Source of the DNA: Channallabes apus
Taxonomy: Eukaryota; Chordata; Actinopteri; Siluriformes; Clariidae
Assembly (NCBI GenBank): GCA_030522415.1
Contig: CM060121.1
Span: 25,878,412-25,942,411, forward strand
Length of the DNA stretch: 64,000 nt
Direction of reading: 5' to 3'
Part shown: in pieces, positions 32,008 to 44,310 of the stretch
Layout of the letters: every line of letters starts with the position of its first letter
Position numbering within the stretch: position 1 is the first letter of the stretch
Position numbers and translations under genes: made by a program
Notes under the pieces: generated by a model
Told to the model about the DNA's origin: nothing
What the model saw: only the letters and a program-made list of their open reading frames with translations
Database searches by the model: none

Positions 32008-32504
32008 TACACTATATGGACAAAAGTATTTGGTCAAATCTACAATAACATTGTATACAAACACATATACTTTAATATGGAGTTAATCCCCCTTGTATAG
32101 CCCCTTTTATACACTCTTCTTGGAAGACTATCCACAAGATCTTGTAGTGTTACTGGGAATTTGTGCCCATTGATTCTGTAGAGCATTTATCTCCGTTCCA
32201 GTTCATCCCAAAGTTGCTCGATGGGGTTGAGGTCAGGCCTCTGTGCAGGCCAGTCAAGTTCTTCCACACCGAACTCATTAAACTATGTCTTTATAGTCCT
32301 TGCTTTGTGCACTGGGGTACAGTCATGTTGGAATAGAAAAGGGCCTTTACCAAACTGTTGCCACAAAGTTAGAAGCATAACACTGTCCAAGATGTCTAGG
32401 TATGCTGAGGAGATTGCCCTTAACTGGGATAAGGGGCCTGATTGAAACTCCTGAATTCAATAATGAACAAGTTTGGTCAACTACTTTAGTCCATATAGTG
32501 TATT
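32008..32504 (-). mobile_element. Nonautonomous Tc1/mariner element with C-terminal transposase remnant
   Basis: The termini TACACTATATGGACAAAAGT (32008) and its inverse near 32485-32504 form terminal inverted repeats starting with TA. On the minus strand the interior reads ELDWPAQRPDLNPIEQLWD-like sequence (about 32200-32265), the P-D-L-N-P-I-E block with the third acidic residue of a DDE transposase. Most of the gene is deleted. Confidence 0.75.
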
Positions 32505-33722
32505 TTGAAAGATTGTGTAATAACATTTTAAAGAAATTTGAAGACAAAGCGATATATGCAGAAAGGATTAAAAATCTTTTTTTTAAATCAAACAAAGAGT
32601 GTAAGAGAGAATAATATAGTTTCTAAATGAGGTTTTCAGTGGTGAGGGACCATCTGTGAAGTTTATGCAATGATGTGGCATTAAGAGACACTTCATAGGG
32701 GAATTAGATTTTTTTTAAATATTAATAAAAAAAAATCACACACTTGCTTCACGTTATGAAACACTATTGCACATTTACTGAATCACATTAAGCAAATACA
32801 TGAGTCTAAAAATAGTCGAGCTTCCATCTGGAAAAGGACAACTGACCTAAAATTTGAATCACGCTAACATCTGGTAACATCTGCATCATAAAATTGGTAT
32901 ATTCCTAAATCGTTTTTTGCCACAAACAGTACGAAAGTCTATGCTAAAGATGTATAAACAGTACGAAAGTCTATGCTAAAGATGTATAAACAGTACGAAA
33001 GTCTATGCTAAAGATGTATAAACAGTACGAAAGTCTATGCTAAAGATGTATAAACAGTACGAAAGTCTATGCTAAATATATATAAACAGTACGAAAGTAT
33101 ATGCTAAATATATATAAACAGTACGTAAGTCTATGCTAAATATATATAAACAGTACGAAAGTCTATGCTAAATATATATAAACAGTACGAAAGTCTATGC
33201 TAAATATATATAAACAGTACGAAAGTCTATGCTAAATATATATAAACAGTACGAAAGTCTATGCTAAATATATATAAACAGTACGTAAGTCTATGCTAAA
33301 TATATATAAACAGTACGAAAGTCTATGCTAAATATATATAAACAGTACGTAAGTCTATGCTAAATATATATAAACAGTACGAAAGTCTATGCTAAATATA
33401 TATAAACAGTACGAAAGTCTATGCTAAATATATATAAACAGTACGAAAGTCTATGCTAAATATGTATAAACCGTATGAAAGTCTATGCTAAATATGTATA
33501 AACAGTATGAAAGTCTATGCTAAATATATATAAACAGTACGAAAGTCTATGCTAAATATATATAAACAGTACGAAAGTCTATGCTAAATATGTATAAACC
33601 GTATGAAAGTCTATGCTAAATATGTATAAACAGTACGAAAGTCTATGCTAAATATATATAAACAGTACGTAAGTCTATGCTAAATATGTATAAACCGTAT
33701 GAAAGTCTATGCTAAATATATA

Positions 33723-35329
33723 CAGTGGTGTGAAAAACTATTTGCCCCCTTCCTGATTTCTTATTCTTTTGCATGTTTGTCACACTTAAATGTTTCTGCT
33801 CATCAAAAACCGTTAACTATTAGTCAAAGATCACATAATTGAACACAAAATGCAGTTTTTAAATGAAGGTTTACATTATTAAGGGAGAAAAAAAACTTCA
33901 AATCTACATGGCCCTGTGTGAAAAAGTGATTGCCCCCCTTGTTAAAAAATAACTTAACTGTGGTTTATGACACCTGAGTTCAATTTCTGTAGTCACCCCC
34001 AGGCCTGATTACTGCCACACCTGTTTCAATCAAGAAATCACTTAAATAGGAGCTACCTGACACAGAGAAGTAGACCAAAAGCACCTCAAAAGCTAGACAT
34101 CATGCCAAGATCCAAAGAAATTCAGGAACAAATGAGAACAAAAGTAATTGAGATCTATCAGTCTGGTAAAGGCTATAAAGCCATTTCTAAAGCTTTGGGA
34201 CTCCAGCGAACCACAGTGAGAGCCATTATCCACAAATGGCAAAAACATGGAACAGTGGTGAACCTTCCCAGGAGTGGCCGGCCGACCAAAATTACCCCAA
34301 GAGCGCAGAGACAACTCATCCGAGAGGCCACAAAAGACCCCAGGACAACATCTAAAGAACTGCAGGCTTCACTTGCCTCAATTAAGGTCAGTGTTCACGA
34401 CTCCACCATAAGAAAGAGACTGGGCAAAAACGGCCTACATGGCAGATTTCCAAGGCACAAATCTCTTTTAAGCAAAAAGAACATTAAGGCTCTTCTCACT
34501 TTTGAAAAAAACATCTCAATGATTGCCAAGACTTTTGGGAAAATACCTTGTGGACCGACAAGACAAAAGTTGAACTTTTTGGAAGGTGCGTGTCCCATTA
34601 CATCTGGTGTAAAAGTAACACAGCATTTCAGAAAAAGAACATCATACCAACAGTAAAATATGGTGGTGGTAGTGTGATGGTCTGGGGTTGTTTTGCTGCT
34701 TCAGGACCTGGAAGACTTGCTGTGATAGATGGAACCATGAATTCTACTGTCTACCAAAAAATCCTGAAGGAGAATGTCCGCCCATCAGTTTGTCAACTCA
34801 AGCTGAAGCGATCTTGGGTGCTGCAGCAGGACAATGACCCAAAACACACCTCTGAATGGCTGAAGAAAAACAAAATGAAGACTTTGGAGTGGCCTAGTCA
34901 AAGTCCTGACCTGAATCCTATTGAGATGTTGTGGCATGACCTTAAAAAGGCGGTTCATGCTAGAAAACCCTGAAATAAAGCTGAATTACAACAATTCTGC
35001 AAAGATGAGTGGGCCAAAATTCCTCCAGAGCGCTGTAAAAGACTCGTTGCAAGTTATCGCAAACGCTTGATTGCAGTTATTGCTGCTAAGGGTGGCCCAA
35101 CCAGTTATTAGGTTCAGGGGGCAATTACTTTTTCACACAGGGCCATGTAGGTTTGGATTTTTTTTCTCCCTAAATAATAAAACCCCTTATTTAAAAACTG
35201 CATTTTGTGTTTACTTGTGTTATCTTTGACTAATAGTTAAAAGTGTTTGATGATCAGAAACATTTTGTGTGACAAACATGCAAAAGAATAAGAAATCAGG
35301 AGGGGGGCAAATAGTTTTTCACACCACTG
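33723..35329 (+). mobile_element. Tc1-like transposon (1,607 bp) inserted in the satellite
   Basis: The ends CAGTGGTGTGAAAAACTATT and the inverse ending AATAGTTTTTCACACCACTG are flanked by TA on both sides (33721-33722 and 35330-35331), the Tc1 target duplication. Inverted ends are about 200 bases long, with a second internal binding-type motif (GTGTGAAAAAGTGATTGCCC near 33918 and its inverse near 35118), an IR/DR layout. The transposase gene lies between. Insertion was exactly at a TA within a satellite unit. Confidence 0.95.
34102..35111 (+). pseudogene. Tc1-like transposase with two lesions
   Basis: It starts MPRSKEIQEQMRTKVIEIYQ with paired helix-turn-helix DNA-binding segments (KGYKAISKALGLQRTTVRAI near residues 24-43, GRPTKITPRAQ near 60-70). 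The DDE domain follows with YGGGSVMVWGCF, LQQDNDPKHTS (second Asp) and QSPDLNPIEMLWHD (third acidic residue, Glu). The span 34102-35111 is one base short of whole codons. A single-base deletion lies in the A run near 34507-34513 and a TGA stop at 34971-34973. The natural stop is TAG at 35109-35111. The first catalytic Asp falls in the shifted region (residues WTDKTKVELFG at 34548 onward). Confidence 0.93.
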
Positions 35330-36803
35330 TATAAACAGTACGAAAGTCTATGCTAAATATATATAAACAGTACGAAAGTCTATGCTAAATATGTATAAAC
35401 CGTATGAAAGTCTATGCTAAATATGTATAAACAGTACGAAAGTCTATGCTAAATATATATAAACAGTACGTAAGTCTATGCTAAATATATATAAACAGTA
35501 CGAAAGTCTATGCTAAATATATATAAACAGTACGAAAGTCTATGCTAAATATATATAAACAGTACGAAAATCTATGCTAAATATATATAAACAGTACGTA
35601 AGTCTATGCTAAATATATATAAACAGTACGAAAGTCTATGCTAAATATATATAAACAGTACGTAAGTCTATGCTAAATATATATAAACAGTACGAAAGTC
35701 TATGCTAAATATATATAAACAGTACGAAAGTCTATGCTAAATATATATAAACAGTACGAAAGTCTATGCTAAATATGTATAAACCGTATGAAAGTCTATG
35801 CTAAATATGTATAAACAGTACGAAAGTCTATGCTAAATATATATAAACAGTACGAAAGTCTATGCTAAATATGTATAAACCGTATGAAAGTCTATGCTAA
35901 ATATGTATAAACAGTACGAAAGTCTATGCTAAATATATATAAACAGTACGAAAGTCTATGCTAAATATGTATAAACCGTATGAAAGTCTATGCTAAATAT
36001 GTATAAACCGTATGAAAGTCTATGCTAAATATATATAAACAGTACGAAAGTCTATGCTAAATATATATAAACAGTACGAAAGTCTATGCTAAATATGTAT
36101 AAACCGTATGAAAGTCTATGCTAAATATGTATAAACAGTATGAAAGTCTATGCTAAATATATATAAACAGTACGAAAGTCTATGCTAAATATATATAAAC
36201 AGTACGAAAGTCTATGCTAAATATGTATAAACCGTATGAAAGTCTATGCTAAATATGTATAAACCGTATGAAAGTCTATGCTAAATATATATAAACAGTA
36301 CGAAAGTCTATGCTAAATATATATAAACAGTACGAAAGTCTATGCTAAATATGTATAAACCGTATGAAAGTCTATGCTAAATATATATAAACAGTACGAA
36401 AGTCTATGCTAAATATATATAAACAGTACGAAAGTCTATGCTAAATATGTATAAACCGTATGAAAGTCTATGCTAAATATGTATAAACAGTACGAAAGTC
36501 TATGCTAAATATGTATAAACCGTATGAAAGTCTATGCTAAATATGTATAAACAGTACGAAAGTCTATGCTAAATATATATAAACAGTACGAAAGTCTATG
36601 CTAAATATGTATAAACCGTATGAAAGTCTATGCTAAATATATATAAACAGTACGAAAGTCTATGCTAAATATATATAAACAGTACGAAAGTCTATGCTAA
36701 ATATGTATAAACCGTATGAAAGTCTATGCTAAATATGTATAAACAGTACGAAAGTCTATGCTAAATATGTATAAACAGTACGAAAGTCTATGCTAAATAT
36801 GTA

Positions 36804-38270
36804 CCTTGAAAAAATTTTATATCCTGAAAAGGTTCATTTTCTTTTTTAATTTAATTTGAAACTATTATATATTCTAGATTCATTACATGTACAGTAAAGC
36901 GAAACATTCCAAGCATTTATTGTTTTAATTTGTTTTATGATTAATCCTCTGAAAAGAGGTCTTTGGACCACTGAGCAACAGTCCAGTGCTTTTTCTCTTT
37001 AGACCAGGTAAGCTGCTTCTGTCTCTGGTTTAGAAGTGACTTGATACCTGAAATGCAACCGCTGTATCCGATTCCCTAATCTGCAGGGTGGCCCTTGATG
37101 TATTGACTCCAACCTCACTTAACTCTTTGTGAAGCTTCTCAAGGTCTTGAATTGGCTTTGCTTGACAATTTTCTTACATCTGTGGTCCTCCACTGTCTCT
37201 CGTGCACCTTTTCCTATCACACATTTCCCTCCCAATCAATTTTACATGGATACGCTTCAATACAGCACCTTCTGTAGCTTAGCCTCTTTGTGTAGGGTGT
37301 CAGTAATCTTCCACATGTGTGTACTAAACTAGACTGAGAGATACACAGTATTTATATTGTATGTATAGTAATTTACAAAAAATTTGAAAATAAATATTTA
37401 ATATATACTGGATGTGTAAGCTGGAATCATGAAAATTAAAATGGAAAATGCTTGAAATATTTCACTTTACAATATAAAGCATCTAAAATATATATATGAA
37501 AAGCTCTTTTTTGTAATTTAATGTAAAGCGTAAAGCTTTTTTAAACATTATTCTTATTGTATGAGATGCAGTGTATACATGGGACATAATGAAGGTACCT
37601 GATTAGATCAGTTGTGCTAGTCATGAACAGGAACATCTTAACAACTTCAGATGATTAATCTCCTGCCTCCTCTTCCTCTTGCCTCGGAGAATAGGCAAAT
37701 ATCTGTGGCTTTGAGAAGTACGAGTGTGACTTAGCTTCTTAATTTAGATCTGAAAACCCACAGCTTCATTTTTCTATTATTCGCATGTTATCTCACATTC
37801 CCACAGCCATAAGTACCTTCTGGCTTTTCAGATTGTAATATTGTCTGCAAACCACAGTATAGTTAAAGTCTCGCTGAGAAACTTGGTTCAGGCATTGTGT
37901 TACTTATGCTTTTTCATGCTAAATATTTCAATATGGTGCCCTACCTGAACAAATATGCAACCTATTCATCAACCATTACCTAGCAGACCAGATTTCTGTT
38001 TTCTAATAGGCTTAACAGTCCAAATCTATAGGAAAAATAAAAGACATTTTTGCATTATGTTTAGGAATATATTGCATTAAAACGTGGCAACGAATCGGGA
38101 CAACAGAATAAACTCGTTCTATCCATCTCTCTCTTTTATGTGTTGCTTTTTAACACACATAGACAAAGGGAGGACGAATGTGTCACAGGACACATGTACA
38201 AATTGAAAATTCCTTGAGGTGAAATGGACTCAACATCATCTGCTTGCTGGCAAAACGCACACACACACAC

Positions 38271-38335
<65 letters not shown>

Positions 38336-39635
38336 TAAATACCTCCACACCAAACCTATTATCTCCTGCACATGTTCTCATCTTCTGTCCCCTTCACCTT
38401 AAGCCTCACTTCCATTAAATGAGATTTTCAGTAAAGCACATCATCGATCAAGGGCACAATTATTTTTAATTGAATAAATTGATTTAACATACCCAATATA
38501 CATTATTGATTTCTGACAGCATGTTTGTGAAATGCACCATATGCTAGCCCATATGTAGCCAAGTCATAAATGAATGAAGGGAAAAAAAAAAGGCGAGATG
38601 AAAACAGCTTAATCCTCGCCTCTCTCACCTCTAGCACGCTCTGGGTAGGACTGCTGAACCTATACTGTAGGTGTGTGTAATTTGTATGCAAGTAGTGTGT
38701 TCTCACTGCCAGTGAGGTGTAGTATACTATTACTGCCCACATCCCTGAAAAATGAAGTGTGGAACGCTTGTCACTGCAGCAACATGCATTACACAGTACA
38801 ATGGAAGGAGAAAAGCCACCAGAAACCATGATTTTTCATGTTTCTCCCGCAATCGTGAAATGCATGGCATACAGTTTAAGAATATAGTGCAGACACAGCT
38901 CGTCTCTTTGTTTCATGTCTTATCTCCATCGTTTTCCCCTCTTAATGTTTTCCCTCGTCCGTTTGCAAGGAAAAAAGAACAGTATAAGGAATATACAGCA
39001 GATCTTCTCGGCTGTGAGCTTTCAAATCAATTTCATCATTCGTCAACCTGACAAGCTGTGCATTTCCTCCCCCTCTCTATTCCATCTGTTCCTCCTATCA
39101 GATTTCTGTTTTTCTCAAGTTCTTCATTAGGACCAGCCTCACCTTGATGAGTATTCATTTGATTCACTGCCTTCATACATACATGCACGGACCAAACATG
39201 CATTCACCTAGAGGTTGTACATAAGCAAAGAATATGAGGTGGACATATTGACCCAGAGGCAGAAACATAGTCGGTACTGGTGCTTTCTCCCTCACACCCC
39301 TGCATGCTCTTACTCAAGGCAATTACTATATCGATTGGAGTGATCTGTTGCCTATTTGACTTCCTTAGTCAGCTGCTTACAGAGCCAAACCCTGAACTGA
39401 TACATTTTGTCTCAAAAGGTTGAAATCCAATGGTAAATATGAGAATGACTTGTTTCAGTTCCCATTCTTATGTTTCTAAAAGGATCTATATTGTAACATG
39501 TGATTGCCTGACGAGAGTTTGACCTCTGATTTATCCCTATAAGCTCTCGGTTCCTGACTACATCAGTAATCTATGGTCATTTTCATGGCTTTAAACTGAA
39601 CAACATATAATACTCACACTAGGGTTTCATGTAAT
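36804..39635. other. Putative gjc1 intron; one unclassified old repeat, otherwise nothing
   Basis: The stretch 36930-37320 has the feel of a decayed DNA-transposon fragment (mixed composition, broken frames), but I could not place its family. The rest is AT-rich without exons. Confidence 0.3.
38256..38333. repeat. (CA)n microsatellite
   Basis: About 38 CA units with one CG variant. Frames across it (poly Cys-Val or Thr-His) are artefacts. Confidence 0.97.
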
Positions 39636-39639
39636 CCAC

Positions 39640-40335
39640 TATCTTTGATTGCAGCACACAATGTGGTGGCCAATTCATGTGTGAAAATGATTCTGCATGC
39701 TCCCAGTACCACTTTCAGAATTTGAGTCCTGGAATATGTCTGCGCCTATCGTAACCTGGTCATTTAGTACTGTACATTGACATCATCTGCTGACTTTTTA
39801 ATGCCAGTCTGGAACCTGACTAACTGAAGGAACCCTATATCATAACACAGCCTCCAGAGGCTTGTACAGTAGCCACTCTGCATGATGGGCACATTGCTTC
39901 ATCAAAACTAATCATACTATGACCTTTTTTCTATTGCTCCAACGTCCAATCTTTATGCCCCCTAGCAAACTGAAACCTATTTTCTCATTAGTTTCACTAA
40001 CAAGTGGTGTTCTTATGGTCACGCAGCTGTTTAGTCCACACATCATGTGTGTATGGAAATGCTTTGACTTTCACTATTAAACATAACTGTAGTTTTTATT
40101 GTTACTTTTAACCATGCAACTTCATTTTCAACTTTAAAGTTTTTAAGTGATCATTCATCCATGCATGTTTTTTTTTCTGACCTCATTACTTCCACAAAGT
40201 TGATGGTTCAGCACTATCCTTCCAGGTTTTGATAATGTGTTGGAAGGTTCTTAACCCAGTTCCAGTACGTTCAAATCTCATTTGTTTTCTCTGCTTGAAG
40301 CAACCCAATAATTTGGCCCTTCTGTAATCCTGACT
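39640..40335 (-). mobile_element. Decayed Tc1-like element family T4, copy 1
   Basis: It shares with 42090-42330, 44880-45310 and 47790-48300 the sequences TCTATTGCTCCA, AGAGGC/CAGAGGCATGATGGG, TAACTATGCAACTTCA, TGGTGGCCAATTCAT and the end AATAATTTGGCCCTTCT. In the 47.8 kb copy the minus strand still suggests a transposase core. No open frame survives. Confidence 0.5.
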
Positions 40336-41084
40336 TTTTTTTTTTTTTTTTAGACATGACTGCAAGCAAAAATTGCCCCAAATATGTTTTTTTTTTTAAT
40401 TATTATTATTATTATTATTATTTTCAACTTACATCTGACAGTAGCCCCAAAGGACATGCTCTTAAACCAGCACCTATGAAAAAAGTAGCACCAAATTTTG
40501 AACAAAATCAAATACAAAACAGAAGAGCGCATTGAGTTTCAACGTACACGTACTGTATCTGCACAGTTTCTACACACAGTGACAAAAGTGTTTTGTTTGC
40601 CTTCCAGCTGTTGTTAGCTGATGATAGTCTCAAATGAACAGCTACGGCCTTATGAGAACTTAATGGACAACATCATAATGAAAAGGGAGTTTAAGTAATG
40701 TACTAAATGAAATGCTAAAAAGTTATTTTTTCAATTCATGTTTTTTTTTTATGTTGGAGGTTTTACCGTACTATCTGGACAATAATGTAACCAGTCCTGA
40801 AAATGTTTAAGGAGAGAAAATCATTTTTATTTTTATTTTCATTATCTGTAATTCTTTAGATCATTGTTGAAATGCTTAAAATATGATTATAAGCTGGCTC
40901 CTGGTTCCAAAGTTTATGCTGAAATGGGTTAGAGCTTTTAGACCTTAAAATGGGTTAGATTATTTAGATTTTCTGGTATTATGCATTGCTTTACAATGGC
41001 CAATCCACACTAGCTACAAATCCCACCTGGGCCACGCCTGGGCCACGTCTGATTTGGGCTGAAAACTGGATTGGGCATTTGCTT

Positions 41085-41178
41085 ACATGTATGCTTTGCA
41101 CTGCTTTGATTGTGTAAAGCTGCTTTGTGACAATGACAATTGTTAAAAGCGCTATACAAATAAAATTGAATTGAATTT
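41085..41178 (+). repeat. Detached L2-type LINE 3' tail
   Basis: It has TGTAAAGCTGCTTTGTGACA, ATTGTTAAAAGCGCTATACA and AATAAAATTGAATTGAATT. This is the plus-strand counterpart of the 3' end of the LINE at 11085-11150, a strongly 5'-truncated insertion. Confidence 0.75.
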
Positions 41179-41179
41179 G

Positions 41180-42010
41180 TTAAGGTCCTGCCGCAGCATT
41201 TCAACTAAGTTGAAGTCTGGACTTTGACTAGCCCATTTCTAAACCTTCTTTTATTTTCCAGCCATTGTAAAGTAGATTTACTGATGTGCTTCAGATCATT
41301 ATTCTGTTGTATGACCCAATTTCGACAAGTTTTGTCAGTCAGACAAATGGCCTCCTCACATTTGCTTCTAGAATACTCTGGATATACAGAGTAGTTCATG
41401 GTCTACTCAATGACTGCAAGGTGCGCAGGTCCTGTGACTGCAAAGCAGACAGAAATCATCACCCATCTATCACCATTCATGCTTAACAAGGTGTTTCTGC
41501 TCAAATGCTGTTTGGTGTCCATAGGACATTGTTCCAGTGACACCAGTCGATTGTTTAGGGGCAGTTCTGCAAAACTCAGTTGTGCTTCCGTGTTAAAAAC
41601 CATACTTTTTCAATGTTTTACTAGTTGTGCTGTCATGTACAGTATGTCAACACTTAACATGCTCATTGATGCCTGTAGATAAAGTTCTTCTTTTTTTTTG
41701 TATTTCTCTGCGCATTGCACAGTCTGATCTTGGGGTGAATGTGCTGGGACGTCCACTCCTGGAAAGACTGGCAACTGTTTTAAATGCGTTCCACTTGTGA
41801 GTAATCTTTCTCACAGTAGAACACTGCACTCCAAATTGTTTGGAATGGTTTATTACCTTTTCCAGATTAATGTACAGCAAAAATTGCTTCTCTAAGACCA
41901 TTGCTTCTGTCTTTTCCCCTTGCCATTGTGTTAACACCCACCTAAATGTTTCAGACCAGCACTGCAAAAACTTCTGCTCTTACAGAGTTCTGCACACCTG
42001 CTGATATCCA
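41180..42010 (-). pseudogene. Tc1-like transposase relic (family T5)
   Basis: On the minus strand, broken frames give QFGVQCSTVRKITHKWNAF and SRSGRPSTFTPRSDCAM (DNA-binding domain, about 41730-41860), then a catalytic-domain part with WVIQQNNDLKHISKST (second Asp converted to Asn in QQNND, about 41270-41330) and WLENKRR. There are several frameshifts. The element ends near the L2 tail at 41178. Confidence 0.75.
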
Positions 42011-42089
42011 ATTAATCAAGGGCTGATGAGTAATCGCACCTGGCTGCAACTTACCCTGTTACCACATGACCTTTTCCTAATGAGCAAAT

Positions 42090-42335
42090 GTAGGTGCTTT
42101 TTTCCTGATTCTCACTAACAAGTGGTTTTCATTGGTTCAAATAGCTGTTTCGTTACAATGCTGTGAGTTCTTGTCACATTGTGGAAATGCTCTTATTGTA
42201 CTTTCACTATTAAGCATATCTACAGAATGATTTCTACTGTAAATTTGTTTTTACAATGCATCTTTACTAAGCATTTAATTGCCCCCAATTCCCAGATTTT
42301 TTTTCTGACTACGTATGATGCGTTTTAGCCCAATT
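42090..42335 (-). mobile_element. Family T4 fragment, copy 2
   Basis: CTAACAAGTGGTTTTCATTG, GGAAATGCTCTTATTGTACT, TTTCACTATTAAGCATA and ATTTAATTGCCCCCAATTCC correspond to parts of copy 1 (39985-40150). Confidence 0.45.
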
Positions 42336-42344
42336 CCAAGTCCA

Positions 42345-42683
42345 TATCGCATAATCCTGTATATAGGGTCGCAGGGGCCTGGAGCCTATCCCAGCAGACT
42401 TAGGGCAACAAGGCGGGTTATGCCCTGCATGGGGTGCTAATCCATCACAGGCCACACACACATACTGTACATACACACTCACTCACACACTACAGGCATT
42501 TTGGAAATGGCAATTAGCCTAATCTGCATGTCTTTGCACTGTGGGAGGAAAGCGAGATACCCGGAGGAAACCAACGCAAAGAACACGCAAACTCCATGCA
42601 CATACTGTAGACCCGAGGGGGGAATCAATCCCAGAACCTGGAGGTGCAAGGCGACAGTGATAACCACTAAGACACTGTGTTAA
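42345..42683 (-). mobile_element. SINE family A, near full-length (minus)
   Basis: From low to high coordinates: tail (CCTGTATATAGGGTCGCAGG), middle (GCAATTAGCCTAATCTGCAT), then TGGAGGTGCAAGGCGACAGT and GATAACCACTAAGACACTGTG, the reversed tRNA head. A moderately diverged copy. Confidence 0.85.
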
Positions 42684-42689
42684 CATACA

Positions 42690-43620
42690 GTACTGTAGTC
42701 ATGACTGGCAATTTGTTTAAATCGATCCTTTGAAATAATTGCACACTTTAAAAACTAAACTACCCCTTACTCCATGGCACAGTCAGAAGCTTGTTGCTTT
42801 GCGGCTGGAAAAAAAATATATTTACATGATCTGTTCCCTCCATTCTGATTCATGAGTTTTTAAAGTCTTAGAACTTGGTTTTTCGCACTTCTTTTCTTAG
42901 CTATTATAAAAACACTCATCAGTCAGTAATCTTCTGACTGTCTAAACATGATGAGTTATTACTTGTTTGTCTGAAATACATTTTGGTTTCTCTAGCTCGG
43001 TCCATCTTTACACTATCATTAATAATGTGTTGCCTACGGAGGTGAAAAAATAGCAAAGAAAACAAAAAAACATGCTACAAATACCCTGGGCTCCTTAAAA
43101 TACAAAACAGGTAAAAGGTTACAGAGAGAGAGAGAGAGAGAGAGAATAAGGAAAAGAAAGAGAGAGTGGAGCGTAATGTAAGAGAAGGAGAAGATGCTGT
43201 GTTTCTGTTAGCATGCTAGCATGTGTATGTTGCCCATGGGCTCTGTTCCTTGTCTGGAGCACATGGTCATCCTGCGCTCTGATTGGCACGATCCTTGTGG
43301 CCATGGAAACCCAGCCATGGGTGAACGAAGATCTTAGAACATGACTTGGGGGATAAAAAACAATCAGGAAAGGCACAAGTGCATACATTATAGACAGTCA
43401 TGTCTTTCTGTTGCTGATTCCTTCATATTCTGCCATTTGTTTCAATGAAGGAGAAAGATGGGAAATTTTAACCAAGCAAATGAAAAAAATGTACTTTCTT
43501 TTTTTTTCTATTCTTTTTTTTTTGTCTGAAAACTGGTACTGGTAGCCTTAAACAAGTGCCAATAAGTAAAATGATCAATAGCATTTCTATACATTTCTAT
43601 ACCTCACCAAGGATTTTTCA
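42690..43620. other. Putative gjc1 intron, GAGA repeat only
   Basis: (GA)n at 43120-43146 and purine-rich flank; T-rich runs at 43498-43520. No exon-like sequence. Confidence 0.4.
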
Positions 43621-43637
43621 TATACAGTACCAAACGT

Positions 43638-43989
43638 GGCGGCACGGTGGTGTAGTGGTTAGCACTGTCGCCTTGCACCTCCAGGGTCTGGGTTCGATTC
43701 CCGTTTCTGTGTGCATGGAGTTTGCATGTTCTCCCCGTGCTTGGTGGGTTTCCTCCTGGTACTCCGGTTTCCTCCCACAGTCCAAAGATATGCAGGTTAG
43801 GCTAATTGGCGTTCCCAAATTGACTGTAGTGTGTGAATGAGTGTGTGAATGTGCGTATGAGTGTGTGCCCTGCGATGGATTGGCACCCTGTCCAGGGTGT
43901 ACCCTGCCTTGTGCCCGAAGTCTCCTGGGATAGGCTCCAGGTCCCCCGCGACCCTGAATAGAGGATAAAGCGGTACAGAAGATGAATGA
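43638..43989 (+). mobile_element. SINE family A, full-length, inserted in a Tc1 end
   Basis: A complete copy, the best preserved in the window. It is flanked by an exact 11-base duplication GTACCAAACGT at 43627-43637 and 43990-44000. Removing the SINE and one repeat gives a continuous transposon end (ACAGTACCAAACGTTTGGGC), so the SINE landed in an existing Tc1-type terminal repeat. Confidence 0.93.
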
Positions 43990-44099
43990 GTACCAAACGT
44001 TTGGGCATGACTATTCATATAAAGATTTCTTTATTAATTTTTACTACTTTCTATATTATAGAACAATGCTAAAGACAGAAAATCAATATATTTTTAAAA

Positions 44100-44310
44100 A
44101 CATATATGTATTTATAAAGGCACCAGAACAACCAACAACTTGCAACCTGACCTGGCCTCCAACTTCCCCAAATCCAAATCCATTTGAGGACCCATGGGAT
44201 GCACCAGACATAACAAATCCAAACCACAGAGGCACCACTCCGCAACTCACAGCACCCAAAGAATCTGCCAATTTCCTGGTGCCAGATACTACTAGACAAA
44301 CCTAGTGAGA
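44100..44310 (+). mobile_element. Tc1-like family T1 transposase C-terminal fragment
   Basis: The + strand reads a degraded LTWPPTSPNPNPFEDPWDAP block (third acidic residue region), then HRGTTPQLTAPKESANFLVP, matching the end of the family T1 transposase. It has an open frame but no function. A relic of the same family is at 1460-1820. Confidence 0.6.

Larger units (their letters stand above)
32922..36803 (+). repeat. 32-bp tandem satellite array (about 71 units), split by a Tc1 element
   Basis: The unit is AAACAGTACGAAAGTC followed by TATGCTAAATATATAT, 32 bases. About 25 units lie left of the transposon (32922-33722) and about 46 right of it (35330-36803). Units differ at a few fixed positions: CAGTACG or CCGTATG; GAAAG or GTAAG; AAATATATA, AAATATGTA or AAAGATGTA. 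The AAAGATGTA variant is confined to the first four units. The order of variants repeats on both sides of the transposon, giving a higher-order pattern. It lies in the putative gjc1 intron. Confidence 0.97.

Noticed and set aside
32922..36803. CRISPR-like regular repeats of 32 bases
   Set aside because: Units are head to tail with no spacers, in a vertebrate genome; it is a satellite.
38136..38418. Cys-Val and Thr-His frames
   Set aside because: They are translations of the (CA)n microsatellite.
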